From a bacterium (GTDB taxonomy: Bacteria > Patescibacteriota > Minisyncoccia > Phycocordibacterales > UBA918): a DNA stretch of 64,000 bases. Positions 33,950-42,153 of this stretch are shown one piece after another (the first letter of the stretch is position 1; every line of letters begins with the position of its first letter). The stretch covers positions 11,612 through 75,611 of the forward strand of contig JAIYEC010000070.1 in NCBI GenBank assembly GCA_027487145.1, in the 5' to 3' direction. The notes below the pieces were generated by a model that had not been told where the DNA came from, did no database searches, and was given only the letters and a program-made list of their open reading frames with translations. The position numbers and the translations under genes were made by a program.

Positions 33950-34897
33950 CTAAAGATTATTGTGTATAAATTCACGGATAAGACGACGAATGGTGGCTTC
34001 TCTTTCATTCCCGGTACCACAGACTGTCGTAAAGGCTTTTAGGTCGGTCTCGTTAAGAACTGGTACGGAGCCGTCCTCCTTGAGTAAATAGTACATGACC
34101 GCATTCTCATCATCAACGTGATCAATGCCAAGCGCATGACCGAATTCATGAACCAAGACTGAAACGAGCTCTTCTGAAGAAGAGAATTTATAAATATGTA
34201 TCCTTCCGTCTTGGTAATCACCTTGGGTAAACTCTTTGGCAAACCCATGCTCCTTGTTATACGCCTCAACTTCACGATTGTACGCCTCAACTAACTCATT
34301 GCTTTTTTGTCCCAAAGCATTAATGCTCTGCCCCAGCTTATTAAGCGTATCAGCGTCACGATTAAGCTCAGCCGAGCGCGCATCAAGCGCTTGCCTCTCG
34401 CGCTCAATGTCAGCAAAGACATCCGACGGCGCACCGCCCTGATCATTGTATCGATTGACTCGTTCGTTATGTCGCGAGAGAGAGGCTTCGTATGCAGCGA
34501 CATTTTTTTCATACGTCTTTGTTTTCTCTTCGTACTCTTTTTGCGACTCTTCGATAGTCTTTTTGAGTGTTTCTGTTTCCTCAAAAAGACGATCGAGCTC
34601 CTGTCTCTGTACGCTCTCCGAATCAGCCTCGGCCTGTCTATCATCAAAAATAAAATCGACAACTAATACTCCATTTTCATCATAGGTAAATAACTCTCGG
34701 CCAGCTTTTTCTTCCCAGGCTTTTTCTGCTTCACCCAAACGAGCAATTGCTTCATCTCGCGTAATTGTGAAGTGGCTATCAACTTGCCCTAGGCGATACG
34801 TAAGTGGCACGGGACAAATATGTGCAGTAGATTGATACCAAAACGTTCCCGCCACTGCGAGACTTGAGATGAGTGCAACCAGAAATGGAAACCGCAT
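33950..34897 (-). CDS. Matrixin-like zinc metalloprotease with coiled coil
   Basis: 315 residues. An N-terminal signal or anchor (FPFLVALISSLAVAGTFWY), a short substrate-like domain, a long coiled coil (about residues 95-215, heavy in Glu/Lys/Arg), then the peptidase zinc motif HEFGHALGIDH (H-E-x-x-H-x-x-G-x-x-H) and a downstream Met (VMYY) as met-turn. Such proteins are secreted or surface metzincins. Cotranscribed with the SIMPL gene. Confidence 0.85.
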   Translation of the reverse strand: MRFPFLVALISSLAVAGTFWYQSTAHICPVPLTYRLGQVDSHFTITRDEAIARLGEAEKAWEEKAGRELFTYDENGVLVVDFIFDDRQAEADSESVQRQELDRLFEETETLKKTIEESQKEYEEKTKTYEKNVAAYEASLSRHNERVNRYNDQGGAPSDVFADIERERQALDARSAELNRDADTLNKLGQSINALGQKSNELVEAYNREVEAYNKEHGFAKEFTQGDYQDGRIHIYKFSSSEELVSVLVHEFGHALGIDHVDDENAVMYYLLKEDGSVPVLNETDLKAFTTVCGTGNEREATIRRLIREFIHNNL

Positions 34898-34920
34898 AGA
34901 TATGCTAATGATAGCAAATA

Positions 34921-34984
34921 AAAAAACGGTGCAGAGCGGGGACTGCGTGGTCGCGACACGTAGTCCCTATTCTGCACCATTTTT
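34921..34984. terminator. Long bidirectional hairpin
   Basis: Outer stem GGTGCAGA/TCTGCACC and inner GGGACT/AGTCCC, CGTG/CACG arms around GTCGCGA, with A/T tracts on both sides. On the plus strand it ends ATTTTTT. Confidence 0.7.
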
Positions 34985-35272
34985 TAGTAACAAAACATAT
35001 TCGCAACGGGCGAATGCCCTTTGCTTCCTCTATCATACCCTACCATCCTTCGTGCAAGCAAAAGATTTCAACAGGGTGCAGTTATTTTTGACACAAATTT
35101 ATTTTGTACTGCTTTTAATAAAAAATATAACTTTACTGATTGAGGTGTGTATAGAAATCTGCTATTGTGCCTGTCTGGCAGTAAAATATAAGTACGTTTG
35201 AAATTTGGGCTATAAATCAAAGTCTTTGATTTATAGCCCACGCTTCAAACGAAACGTGGGTATAAAAAAGAA
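34985..35272. other. Intergenic stretch without a supported gene
   Basis: No convincing reading frame. It contains a TTGACA at about 35090 without a good -10 at normal spacing, and the long palindrome at 35195-35251. Confidence 0.5.
35195..35251. repeat. Near-perfect long palindrome
   Basis: Core arms GGGCTATAAATCAAAG and CTTTGATTTATAGCCC (16 bp) flank a single T (35207-35239); outer arms CGTTTGAA and TTCAAACG continue the stem. A further CCCACG/CGTGGG stem follows on the right. No T-tract. Confidence 0.7.
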
Positions 35273-35404
35273 CTATTGTTCTTTTTTATCCTTCGTATCA
35301 ACCTCGTCTTTGGTTTCTAGCCCGGGCGAGGTTTTTACGTTTTTTTCTGAAGAAGCTGGAAACGGTGGAGCCCATGATCCATTTGGATGCTGGCACCAAA
35401 CCAT
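35273..35404 (-). CDS. Small hypothetical protein (43 aa)
   Basis: ATG 35404 has GAGGAGGAG just upstream. Product MVWCQHPNGSWAPPFPASSE then a Lys/Glu/Asp-rich tail. The frame is also open upstream to an ATG at 35446, adding IHCHLDEEEN, but without a ribosome site. No family. Aromatic and Cys/His residues near the start might bind metal. Plausible small gene ahead of a hairpin-rich region. Confidence 0.4.
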   Translation of the reverse strand: MVWCQHPNGSWAPPFPASSEKNVKTSPGLETKDEVDTKDKKEQ

Positions 35405-35560
35405 ATTCTCCTCCTCATCTAAATGACAATGAATAAATTTAGACATATGTCATGCGTTCTCGCTCGCGTAGCGCCCGCAGGGTAACGGAGTTTTCTGCTA
35501 AAGTGCCCCTCTCTGGTTCGAACATGAAAACCAGAAAGGAGCGCTCTAGCGCCCTTTCTT

Positions 35561-37246
35561 TTACTTCTTCCCTTCGTTTTCTTGGAGCTTCTTGCGAACC
35601 AATTGCTGGGCTGCGTTCATTGAGTGCTGGTAGTAGAGACTTTTTACTCCCTGCTTCCACGCTTGGAGGTAGAGCGCGTTGATATCCTTTACCGGCGTAT
35701 CTGGCGCCACCATGATGTTGAGTGACTGCGCTTGGTCAATAAACTTCTGTCGATCTGCCGCTTGTTCGATTACCTTTGATTGATCGATTTCGGCAAAGGT
35801 TCGGTAGATGGCTTTTTCTTCATCTGAAAGACAATCGAGATGTTGAACCGAACCATCGTTATCGCGAATTGAATCCCAGGTTACCTTATCGTCGTGACCC
35901 TTCTGCGCCAAAAGTGCTTGAAGCGTAGGGTTCTTAATGGTTACCTTCATCTTGGCCACGTCTTTGACGTAACAGTTAGACCAGATTGGTTCGATACCTT
36001 GTGATACTTGTCCGAGAATAAAAGCAGAGGAGGTGGTTGGAGCAATCGCAATTAAGGTGGTGTTACGACGACCGTAGCCCTTGAGTACTTCTGGCTCACC
36101 GAGCGTAGCTGCGAGTTCTTTGGTAGCAGCGTCAGCTTTATCTTTAATAAGCTTGAAAACTTCTTTATTGAGAGTAGCGGCTTCTTCGCTTTCAAATGGC
36201 AAGCCTTTTGCCTGAAGGAGTGAGTGGTATCCAAGAACACCAAGACCGAGAGCTCTATTTGCTTTAGCGAAGTTGTACGCTCGCTCCATAAAGGTGAAGG
36301 CGCGACGCTTTTCAGCTTCTTCGTGGTCACGCAGTGCTTCTAACTTTACGATAAATTCTTCCATGACGGCATCCAAAAATGCTGTCATTGTTTCTACCAA
36401 GTCAGTGTCCTTCCAGGCGTCGTAGTGAAGAAGGTTGACTGATGAGAGACAACACACAAATGACCAGTCTTCCTTACTTGGAAGCATGATTTCACTACAC
36501 ATGTTACTCGCGTGAATGCGGAGCTTCTTGTCTTTATAGACATCAACCGTGTTATTGTTAGCAGTATCGCTAAACATAATATATGGGTACCCCATTTCTC
36601 CCCGTCGTTGAATGATACGAGCCCAAACTTTTCGCTTGGCTTCATCCCCATCAATCATGGACTGCATCCATTCGTCCCCTACTGTCACACCGTGGGTGAG
36701 CTTCTGAATTGGATTTCCTTCAGTTCCGATATCGAGGAACTCCATGATGTCATCGTGCTCTGCAGGGAGGTATGGTGAGAAGTGTCCGCGACGAACTGAT
36801 CCTTGTGAGACCACCACGACGAGAGTCTCAAAGAGTTGCATAAAGTGGACTGAACCAGATGAGTACCCGTTGTCATTTCCAATTGATGCTCCACGTGGAC
36901 GAAGTGCTCCAAAGAATCCAGAACACCCACCACCAAACTTACTCATCATTCCCACCTCAGCGTTGGTGTAGAGAATGTCACCCATGTTGTCATCAACGTA
37001 TGAGCCAAAACAGCTAATTGGAAGCCCTTTTGGATCACCAAAGTTAGCCCACACCGGTGAGGCGAGTGAAATCCAGCCACGACTCATGTAGTCAACAAAC
37101 TTATCGGCAAAGCCGTCTTGTTTGAGATATTTTTCTGCAGTTTCCGCGATAACGCGAATGCGTTCTTCGGCTGTTTGACCCGGGGCGAGGTATCCTCGAG
37201 CAAGAAATCCGCGACTATTTTCGTTCAACCAGTACCATGGTTCCAT
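35561..37246 (-). CDS. nrdA: Ribonucleotide reductase large (alpha) subunit, no ATP-cone
   Basis: Catalytic subunit of class I RNR (NDP to dNDP). The redox pair and radical cysteines are present: ISCFGSY, NMCSEIMLP, FVCCLSSVNL; and the radical-path tyrosines SLYYQHS. 561 residues is short: there is no N-terminal ATP-cone, and the C-terminal tail that in most NrdA ends with a CxxC-type shuttle is missing (last cysteine is far upstream; ends LQENEGKK). The ATP-cone is on NrdB instead. It follows nrdB by 40 bases on the same strand. Confidence 0.9.
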   Translation of the reverse strand: MEPWYWLNENSRGFLARGYLAPGQTAEERIRVIAETAEKYLKQDGFADKFVDYMSRGWISLASPVWANFGDPKGLPISCFGSYVDDNMGDILYTNAEVGMMSKFGGGCSGFFGALRPRGASIGNDNGYSSGSVHFMQLFETLVVVVSQGSVRRGHFSPYLPAEHDDIMEFLDIGTEGNPIQKLTHGVTVGDEWMQSMIDGDEAKRKVWARIIQRRGEMGYPYIMFSDTANNNTVDVYKDKKLRIHASNMCSEIMLPSKEDWSFVCCLSSVNLLHYDAWKDTDLVETMTAFLDAVMEEFIVKLEALRDHEEAEKRRAFTFMERAYNFAKANRALGLGVLGYHSLLQAKGLPFESEEAATLNKEVFKLIKDKADAATKELAATLGEPEVLKGYGRRNTTLIAIAPTTSSAFILGQVSQGIEPIWSNCYVKDVAKMKVTIKNPTLQALLAQKGHDDKVTWDSIRDNDGSVQHLDCLSDEEKAIYRTFAEIDQSKVIEQAADRQKFIDQAQSLNIMVAPDTPVKDINALYLQAWKQGVKSLYYQHSMNAAQQLVRKKLQENEGKK

Positions 37247-37286
37247 ATCAGTTATTCAGTTTATTGTGTTTAATCGCGACAGTTGA

Positions 37287-38600
37287 TTAAAAGAGGTCTT
37301 CGCTGGTTACGCTCGCTGAGCGCTTGTTGTAGTTGATTGATCGCTTCTGGAAGAAGTCTACGTGCTTGGTAGCAATTACTTCAGCATCAAACCAGTCAGT
37401 CTCTTCAAGGAGTGCGTCACTGACGTCGAAGATTCGAGGCATACCAATTGAGGCGAGCGAATTATTGAAGCGGTGCTTGATGAATTCTTTTACGTTAGCA
37501 GCTGGCAAGAAGCTGAGTTCACCGGCTTCGTAAATCCAATCTACAATCTTGCTTTCTGCTTCATATGCTTCACGACATGCTTCTACCACCTTCTGTCGGC
37601 ATTCATCGTCAAACCATTCTGGATGTTCGCTCTTGATGATATTGATGACATCAATCCCAAACATTCCGTGCAAATTCTCTTCCTTTGAAGTTGCTTCCAC
37701 AGCATTTGAAATACCCTTAAACAGATTACGATGCTTGTTGAAAGACATCATAATGAGGAACTGTGAGAAAAGTGAGACGTGCTCCACAAAGAGTGAGAAG
37801 AGCATGACTGACTGGAAGTAGTCCTTGTTTTCCTGGGTTCGTGAGAGATCAATTACCTTTTCGAGGTAATTCATTCGCTCTTGCATGACCGGGATATCCT
37901 TAATCTTTCGGAATTCATCATTAAGACCGAGAATTTCAAGCAAGTGTGCATACGCATCAGCGTGACGAACTTCTGATTCTGAGAAGGTTGCGCCTACTGC
38001 TCCAATTTCTGGCTTTGGCATCTTTTTGTAGATGTCTCCCCAGAAGGTCTTTACTGCTACCTCAATTTGAGCAATAGCAAGCATAGCGTTCTTAATAGCG
38101 CTTCGCTCTGCTTCGTTTACATTGACATGGAAGTCCTGAACATCAGAGGTGAAGTTAAATTCGGTGTGTACCCAGTATGAGTGACGGACCGCGGTGGTGT
38201 ACTCGTAGAGTTCTGGATACTCATACGGTTTGAAGTTTTGCCGACGAGCGAAGATATCTCGTTCGCGAAGCTTCTTGCGCTCATTACGATAGATGATGTA
38301 CGCCTTCGCGGTGGTAAAGTACCCCTTCTCCATGAGCGCTTGCTCAACCAAGTCTTGGATTTCTTCCACTGCTGGACTACCATCAATACACTTGTTAGCA
38401 ATTTCACTACCGGTCTCTGCTGTTCCTGCCTGCACACACATAGCGATCACCTTCTGGTGAGCTAGTTCGGCTACTTCAATGGCGGCATCACGATTTCCTT
38501 CTCCGGTTTCGACGAGAGCCTTTGCGATAGCACTTTCAATTTTTGAAATATCGAAGGGCTTTAGTTGCCCGTCGCGCTTTCGAATGGTTTCGATGTTCAT
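37287..38600 (-). CDS. nrdB: Ribonucleotide reductase small (beta) subunit with N-terminal ATP-cone
   Basis: 437 residues from ATG 38600. Residues 1-95 form an ATP-cone (IRKRDGQLKPFDISKIESAI, AYIIYRNERKKLRER), normally found on NrdA. The R2 di-metal part follows: QIEVAVKTFW (first Glu), SESEVRHADAY (E-x-x-H and a Tyr four residues later, the usual radical Tyr position), LFVEHVS and EENLHGMFG. All ligands and the Tyr are present. The longer frame to 38687 belongs to the leader. Known ATP-cone-NrdB enzymes are switched off by dATP through the beta subunit; the same is expected here. Confidence 0.92.
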   Translation of the reverse strand: MNIETIRKRDGQLKPFDISKIESAIAKALVETGEGNRDAAIEVAELAHQKVIAMCVQAGTAETGSEIANKCIDGSPAVEEIQDLVEQALMEKGYFTTAKAYIIYRNERKKLRERDIFARRQNFKPYEYPELYEYTTAVRHSYWVHTEFNFTSDVQDFHVNVNEAERSAIKNAMLAIAQIEVAVKTFWGDIYKKMPKPEIGAVGATFSESEVRHADAYAHLLEILGLNDEFRKIKDIPVMQERMNYLEKVIDLSRTQENKDYFQSVMLFSLFVEHVSLFSQFLIMMSFNKHRNLFKGISNAVEATSKEENLHGMFGIDVINIIKSEHPEWFDDECRQKVVEACREAYEAESKIVDWIYEAGELSFLPAANVKEFIKHRFNNSLASIGMPRIFDVSDALLEETDWFDAEVIATKHVDFFQKRSINYNKRSASVTSEDLF

Positions 38601-38816
38601 ACTAATAAACTTGAATTGGTAAAAAGATGAATTATCGCGCACGAACATAATTGGTGGAAGACCGCTGCAATGAATTGCGCAGCACAATTAGGTTCACAAG
38701 CGATTAGGTCGCGACTAACACGCACGCGTTCTTTAAAAACGCGCTTGAAACTCGATATGAGTTTGTGTGTCTTACCTCCGACACACGAGACCTCGTGTGG
38801 TTTCATTACTATAGCA
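38601..38816 (-). promoter_or_regulatory. Long structured nrdB leader with promoter and palindromic operator
   Basis: An extended -10 (TGCTATAGT, 38808-38816) starts a leader of about 200 bases. At 38782-38799 lies CACACGAG-AC-CTCGTGTG, a perfect inverted repeat whose core is ACAC-N8-GTGT, similar to NrdR-box arms. Next is a 7-bp stem GTGTGTC/GACACAC with loop GGAGGTAA (minus strand). Further hairpins: AACTC-ATATC-GAGTT, GCGCGTT...AACGCGT, and GCTGC...GCAGC. NrdR control is inference. Confidence 0.45.
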
Positions 38817-38963
38817 CTGAGGTGAGAAGCTTGGCTATTTTATTGACGCCAAACGGAGGCTATTTTTCGTTAGCTATCCACAGTATTCTGGGGACACTGT
38901 AATACAAAATAATTTTGAGTTTTGCCTAGATTTGCAAGATGGTAAAAATGTCACGTGATAGAG

Positions 38964-38999
38964 AAAAAGCACCGCGACCATTGGTCGCGGTGCTTTTTA
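38964..38999. terminator. Bidirectional terminator of mscL
   Basis: GCACCGCGACC-ATT-GGTCGCGGTGC with T5 on both strands, five bases from the mscL stop. Confidence 0.9.
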
Positions 39000-39004
39000 C
39001 CGGC

Positions 39005-39397
39005 TTATCGCCTGAGGCTGTCTCGAATTTCCATAAGAAGCTTCACTTCTTCAGATGGTTCTTTTGGTTTTTCTTCTTTTGCAGCTTCTTCTTTCTTTAC
39101 TACTTTCTCCTGAGCCTTATTAATACCCTTTACTACCATAAAGATAGCAAACGCGACGATAATAAAGTCGATTACCGATTGAACAAAAACACCGTAAGTC
39201 ACAACTGCGTCGCCAAGGGTGTATGACAGTCCTGAAAAATTCACTCCGCCCATGAGCAGTCCAATAAGTGGCGTGATGATGTCTGTCACCAAGGACGACA
39301 CGATTTTTCCAAAAGCGGCTCCAATAACGACAGCAACAGCGAGATCAAGGACGTTCCCCTTCATGGCAAACGCCTTGAATTCATCAATAATTTTCAT
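39005..39397 (-). CDS. mscL: Large-conductance mechanosensitive channel
   Basis: 130-residue pentameric channel subunit that relieves osmotic pressure. [30 protein letters not shown] is the classical N-terminal helix plus TM1; TM2 is [23 protein letters not shown]. The cytoplasmic Lys/Glu-rich end leads to the C-terminal helix [15 protein letters not shown]. Full length. Confidence 0.96.
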   Translation of the reverse strand: MKIIDEFKAFAMKGNVLDLAVAVVIGAAFGKIVSSLVTDIITPLIGLLMGGVNFSGLSYTLGDAVVTYGVFVQSVIDFIIVAFAIFMVVKGINKAQEKVVKKEEAAKEEKPKEPSEEVKLLMEIRDSLRR

Positions 39398-39443
39398 ATA
39401 TGTATTACCTACTCTTATAAAAGAATGAGTCTAGTATACCTAA

Positions 39444-40580
39444 TTAATGATGGTGGTGATGGTGGTGCGACGAATGATCATTCATGTCAACGGTGCGAGA
39501 CCGGTAGTACCACGCAGCTACTGCAGTGGTGGCTGGAACAGCCATAATCAGTCCGATACTCCCTACAATAATCCGGGTAAGTTCTGCTGCTACCACTTCT
39601 TGATTGAAGATAGCAGTCAGGTCAGTCCCCGCTTTCGCGTAGAGCAATATAAGCGGCAATGAAACTCCGACATATGCGAGTGCGAGTGTATTAACAATCG
39701 AACCAATATGATCTCGCCCTACCACCAGCGCCCGATTATAAAGGTCGCTAAAATTAAAGTCTGGATTGGCTGACTTAAGCTGCGCTACCACCGAGGTCTG
39801 GGTAACCGCGACGTCATCAAGCACTCCAAGAATACCGATAATAATTCCCCCGAGAAGCAGGCTGGCTAAATCAAGCGAGCCGTTGGTAGCAAAGTTAAGA
39901 TAGACCGATGCATCATCACTAAAACCAGTCAGGTGCATACTCCGGACACTCACGTATGAGATGATACATGTCACCAAGACTGCGCTCATCGTACCTAGAT
40001 ACGAAATACAAGCCCGAGCATTAAAGCCGTGAGTTCCAAAGAGCGCAAACGCCATAATAACAGCGGCAATTCCTAACGTTGTAAGAGCAGGGTTGTATCC
40101 AGCCAGGAGCGCTGGCACAAGGAGAAATATAATTGCAGCGATACTTACCCCAAGTGAAAAGAGCGCTCGTACCCCTTGCCAACGAGAGATAAAGAGCAGT
40201 AGCCCAACAAAGAGTCCGAAGATAACTATGAGCGTTGGTCGTCGTTCATACGCTGAAAACGTCACATACTCATCCCCATTGATAGTGACCACTCGATTCA
40301 CAAAAATGTCATCCCCGACCTCCAGATGTATCACTTCGGCCGTCATTGCTACCACCTCTCCTTTTTTATCTCCTTCTTCAAGAAGGATCCGTAATTCTTG
40401 TACTGTTGTAGTAGTATCAGTGCCGGTCACCTCACGAACGTCTTCACTCACCACTTCAAGGACCGTAGCTTTGACTGTCTCTTTTACATCTTGATGAACC
40501 TCTTGTGCAAAAACTGGTGAGGTACAAAAGAACGTCATAACGAGTGAGACAAAAATCCTAGAAAATAAGACGCGCAACAT
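39444..40580 (-). CDS. YibE/F-family membrane protein with natural poly-His tail
   Basis: 378 residues. Signal peptide (to about residue 25, ending SPVFAQ), an extracytoplasmic beta domain (VKATVLEVVSEDVREV...), then about eight membrane helices with VLDDVAVTQTSVVAQL and VGRDHIGSIVNTLALAYVG, typical of YibE/F. It ends with seven consecutive histidines (DHSSHHH..), which could bind metal. A leader with GGAG precedes the ATG. A 29-residue frame overlaps its start. Confidence 0.8.
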   Translation of the reverse strand: MLRVLFSRIFVSLVMTFFCTSPVFAQEVHQDVKETVKATVLEVVSEDVREVTGTDTTTTVQELRILLEEGDKKGEVVAMTAEVIHLEVGDDIFVNRVVTINGDEYVTFSAYERRPTLIVIFGLFVGLLLFISRWQGVRALFSLGVSIAAIIFLLVPALLAGYNPALTTLGIAAVIMAFALFGTHGFNARACISYLGTMSAVLVTCIISYVSVRSMHLTGFSDDASVYLNFATNGSLDLASLLLGGIIIGILGVLDDVAVTQTSVVAQLKSANPDFNFSDLYNRALVVGRDHIGSIVNTLALAYVGVSLPLILLYAKAGTDLTAIFNQEVVAAELTRIIVGSIGLIMAVPATTAVAAWYYRSRTVDMNDHSSHHHHHHH

Positions 40581-40647
40581 AAAAACCTACTCCGGCAGCT
40601 ATAACAAGGGTGTACAGCACAGTTAAAATAAAAGAGGGTTGATCCAT
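40558..40647 (-). CDS. Possible 29-aa membrane peptide upstream of yibE/F-like gene
   Basis: ATG 40647 to TAG 40558: MDQPSFILTVLYTLVIAAGV then GFYVARLIF, one hydrophobic helix. A TAAGCT hexamer lies six bases before the ATG, the leaderless spacing seen elsewhere, and its end overlaps the YibE/F-like start by 23 bases, so translation may be coupled. Short, so uncertain. Confidence 0.35.
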   Translation of the reverse strand: MDQPSFILTVLYTLVIAAGVGFYVARLIF

Positions 40648-40761
40648 AGCTATAGCTTAGCGGAGATTTTAATGATGAGCAACCAAGCATACGGACCATC
40701 TCGACAAACGCTTAAAAAACCTTTAGTATGTCCCGCACATGTATCGTTGATACATATATAT

Positions 40762-40834
40762 GGCGGCTATAGTATAATGGTTAATGCATCGGTTTGTGGT
40801 ACCGAGAATTCGGGTTCAATTCCCGGTAGCCGCC
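40762..40834 (+). tRNA. tRNA-His (GTG)
   Basis: Cloverleaf: G-1 at 40762 paired with C73 at 40834 (the tRNA-His identity pair, genome-encoded), acceptor GCGGCTA/TAGCCGC, D arm, anticodon stem TCGGT/ACCGA with loop TTGTGGT (anticodon GTG), T arm with TTCAATT loop. No CCA encoded. Confidence 0.95.
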
Positions 40835-40855
40835 CCTTTTAGAGCTAGCACGAGA

Positions 40856-40899
40856 AGGCTACAAAAATGAACCTCAATTGGGGTTCATTTTTGTAGCCT
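40856..40899. terminator. Long hairpin between tRNA-His and the HEPN-like gene
   Basis: AGGCTACAAAAATGAACC pairs with GGTTCATTTTTGTAGCCT around CTCAATTGG, 18 bp. It can terminate the minus-strand cargo genes; no long T-run outside the stem. Confidence 0.6.
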
Positions 40900-40910
40900 C
40901 TGGTATGCAA

Positions 40911-41828
40911 TTAAACAAGATTTAGAATCTTCGCAACCAGATATTCTGTATCAGAAAAAAATTCAGATATTTTATTATTCTGGTCTTTATAACCATTTTG
41001 CGGGAAAAAACCAAAGTGAATTAACCTATTGCGAATTTTTTCTATCTTTTCTGCGTTTTCTTCTTCCTTACCATCAAGAAAGTATTCATTTCTGACAAAT
41101 CTATATTTTTGCTCCACGCTCATTTTTGATATCTCTTTATTATTCATCAATAAAGAATGGTGTAGTGAAAAAATATGTTCCCAAATTGACCAAGATAGAA
41201 TAAAAGCGGATTCTGTACACTGGCGTTTTTGCGCCTGAGCAAAAATTAAAAGAAATGCGCCTTTACTATATTTCTTTTGCCATACCTCATCCTTAATAGT
41301 GGAACATACTTTATTTACCGCGATTTCTAGCCCCTGATCAAATCTGAGCCATTCAAATGCACTAAGCCCATTTATCTCGACCTCAGAAATGATTTCTCGT
41401 GTTTGATTATTTATAGCTTTTCCTACAGGTAGAACAAATCGACCAAAATTACCCCTATGTTGCCTTGGATCTTCAATAATCTGTATTCTACTTTCAGCGT
41501 CACGCCATGTCTTTGCAATAATATTTCGCCCAGTAAGGAGTGATAGAACTAGTAGTATATCTAAAAATTCTCTAGGTTTTTGGGAACCTACTTCTATACT
41601 ATTCCACGGCAAAATTGCAACTTTTTGTCTTGAGGGCAACAACGCCAAGGCAGTCACCCGATGACTGCCTTGATTGACCTCAAATGAAGTGCTGTTGTAC
41701 GAGTGCGACAATTCTTTTAATATTTTTTTGTAATCAGGAGCCTGCTTAAAACAATACTCACCTACATTCAGCTCTAAAACATTATCTGGAAACTCAAGGT
41801 TGTATATTTCAATCTGAACCCTATCCAT
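40911..41828 (-). CDS. HEPN-like protein (possible ApeA-type)
   Basis: 305 residues, A/T-rich gene. The N-terminal 180 residues form a beta-rich domain I do not recognise. The C-terminal part is helical and ends with NAEKIEKIRNRLIHFGFF, whose R-x4-H (Arg266, His271) is the catalytic signature of HEPN RNases, preceded by a helix pair SAFILSWSIWEHIF and KYRFVRNEYFLDG. HEPN proteins of this layout are often defence or toxin RNases. Activity is inferred. It overlaps the upstream gene's stop by eight bases, so it is cotranscribed with 41821-42141. Confidence 0.6.
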   Translation of the reverse strand: MDRVQIEIYNLEFPDNVLELNVGEYCFKQAPDYKKILKELSHSYNSTSFEVNQGSHRVTALALLPSRQKVAILPWNSIEVGSQKPREFLDILLVLSLLTGRNIIAKTWRDAESRIQIIEDPRQHRGNFGRFVLPVGKAINNQTREIISEVEINGLSAFEWLRFDQGLEIAVNKVCSTIKDEVWQKKYSKGAFLLIFAQAQKRQCTESAFILSWSIWEHIFSLHHSLLMNNKEISKMSVEQKYRFVRNEYFLDGKEEENAEKIEKIRNRLIHFGFFPQNGYKDQNNKISEFFSDTEYLVAKILNLV

Positions 41829-42141
41829 TTCCTAATTTTAAGTTGTGTATTGAGAAAAGTAAAAATAACGCAGTAACAAAATCAATTATTATCCAAACAT
41901 CACGAGTAAGGAATACAGGAATAAAAGGGTTAAACAATACTGCTATCACACCAAAGAGCCATACCCAACCCTCTTGCTTATCTTTGTACGCAAGGTAGGC
42001 AACGTATGTAGTCGAAGCAAATACAACGAAACGAAGAATTGTAAAAAATCCATATTGCCAACCATCAATCAAAGCTAATAAAAGAAAAACTGATGCAATA
42101 AACAGTGCGGTATTTTTCTTTTTATTTTGACCAAAGACCAT
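41821..42141 (-). CDS. Four-helix membrane protein (DUF6804-like)
   Basis: 106 residues from ATG 42141 with four hydrophobic helices (ALFIASVFLLLALIDG, FTILRFVVFASTTYVAYLAY, WVWLFGVIAVLFNPF, IIIDFVTALFLLFSI). The W-x-Y-G-F and LFNPFxPV spacing resembles a small DUF6804-type family (recall only). It overlaps the HEPN-like gene and lies 12 bases after 42154-43341. Cargo of the putative element. Confidence 0.6.
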   Translation of the reverse strand: MVFGQNKKKNTALFIASVFLLLALIDGWQYGFFTILRFVVFASTTYVAYLAYKDKQEGWVWLFGVIAVLFNPFIPVFLTRDVWIIIDFVTALFLLFSIHNLKLGNG

Positions 42142-42153
42142 GTACAAAATAAG

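Noticed and set aside
35439..35660. Minus-strand frame past the end of nrdA
   Set aside because: It overlaps the nrdA 3' end in another frame, has no ribosome site and no recognisable domain.
39444..39470. Poly-His tail as a cloning-vector tag
   Set aside because: The seven codons are in a native gene with normal flanks, mixed with Asp/Ser before them, and no vector sequence is seen.
40639..40842. Plus-strand frame of 67 codons across tRNA-His
   Set aside because: It runs through the tRNA gene and is produced by the tRNA sequence itself.
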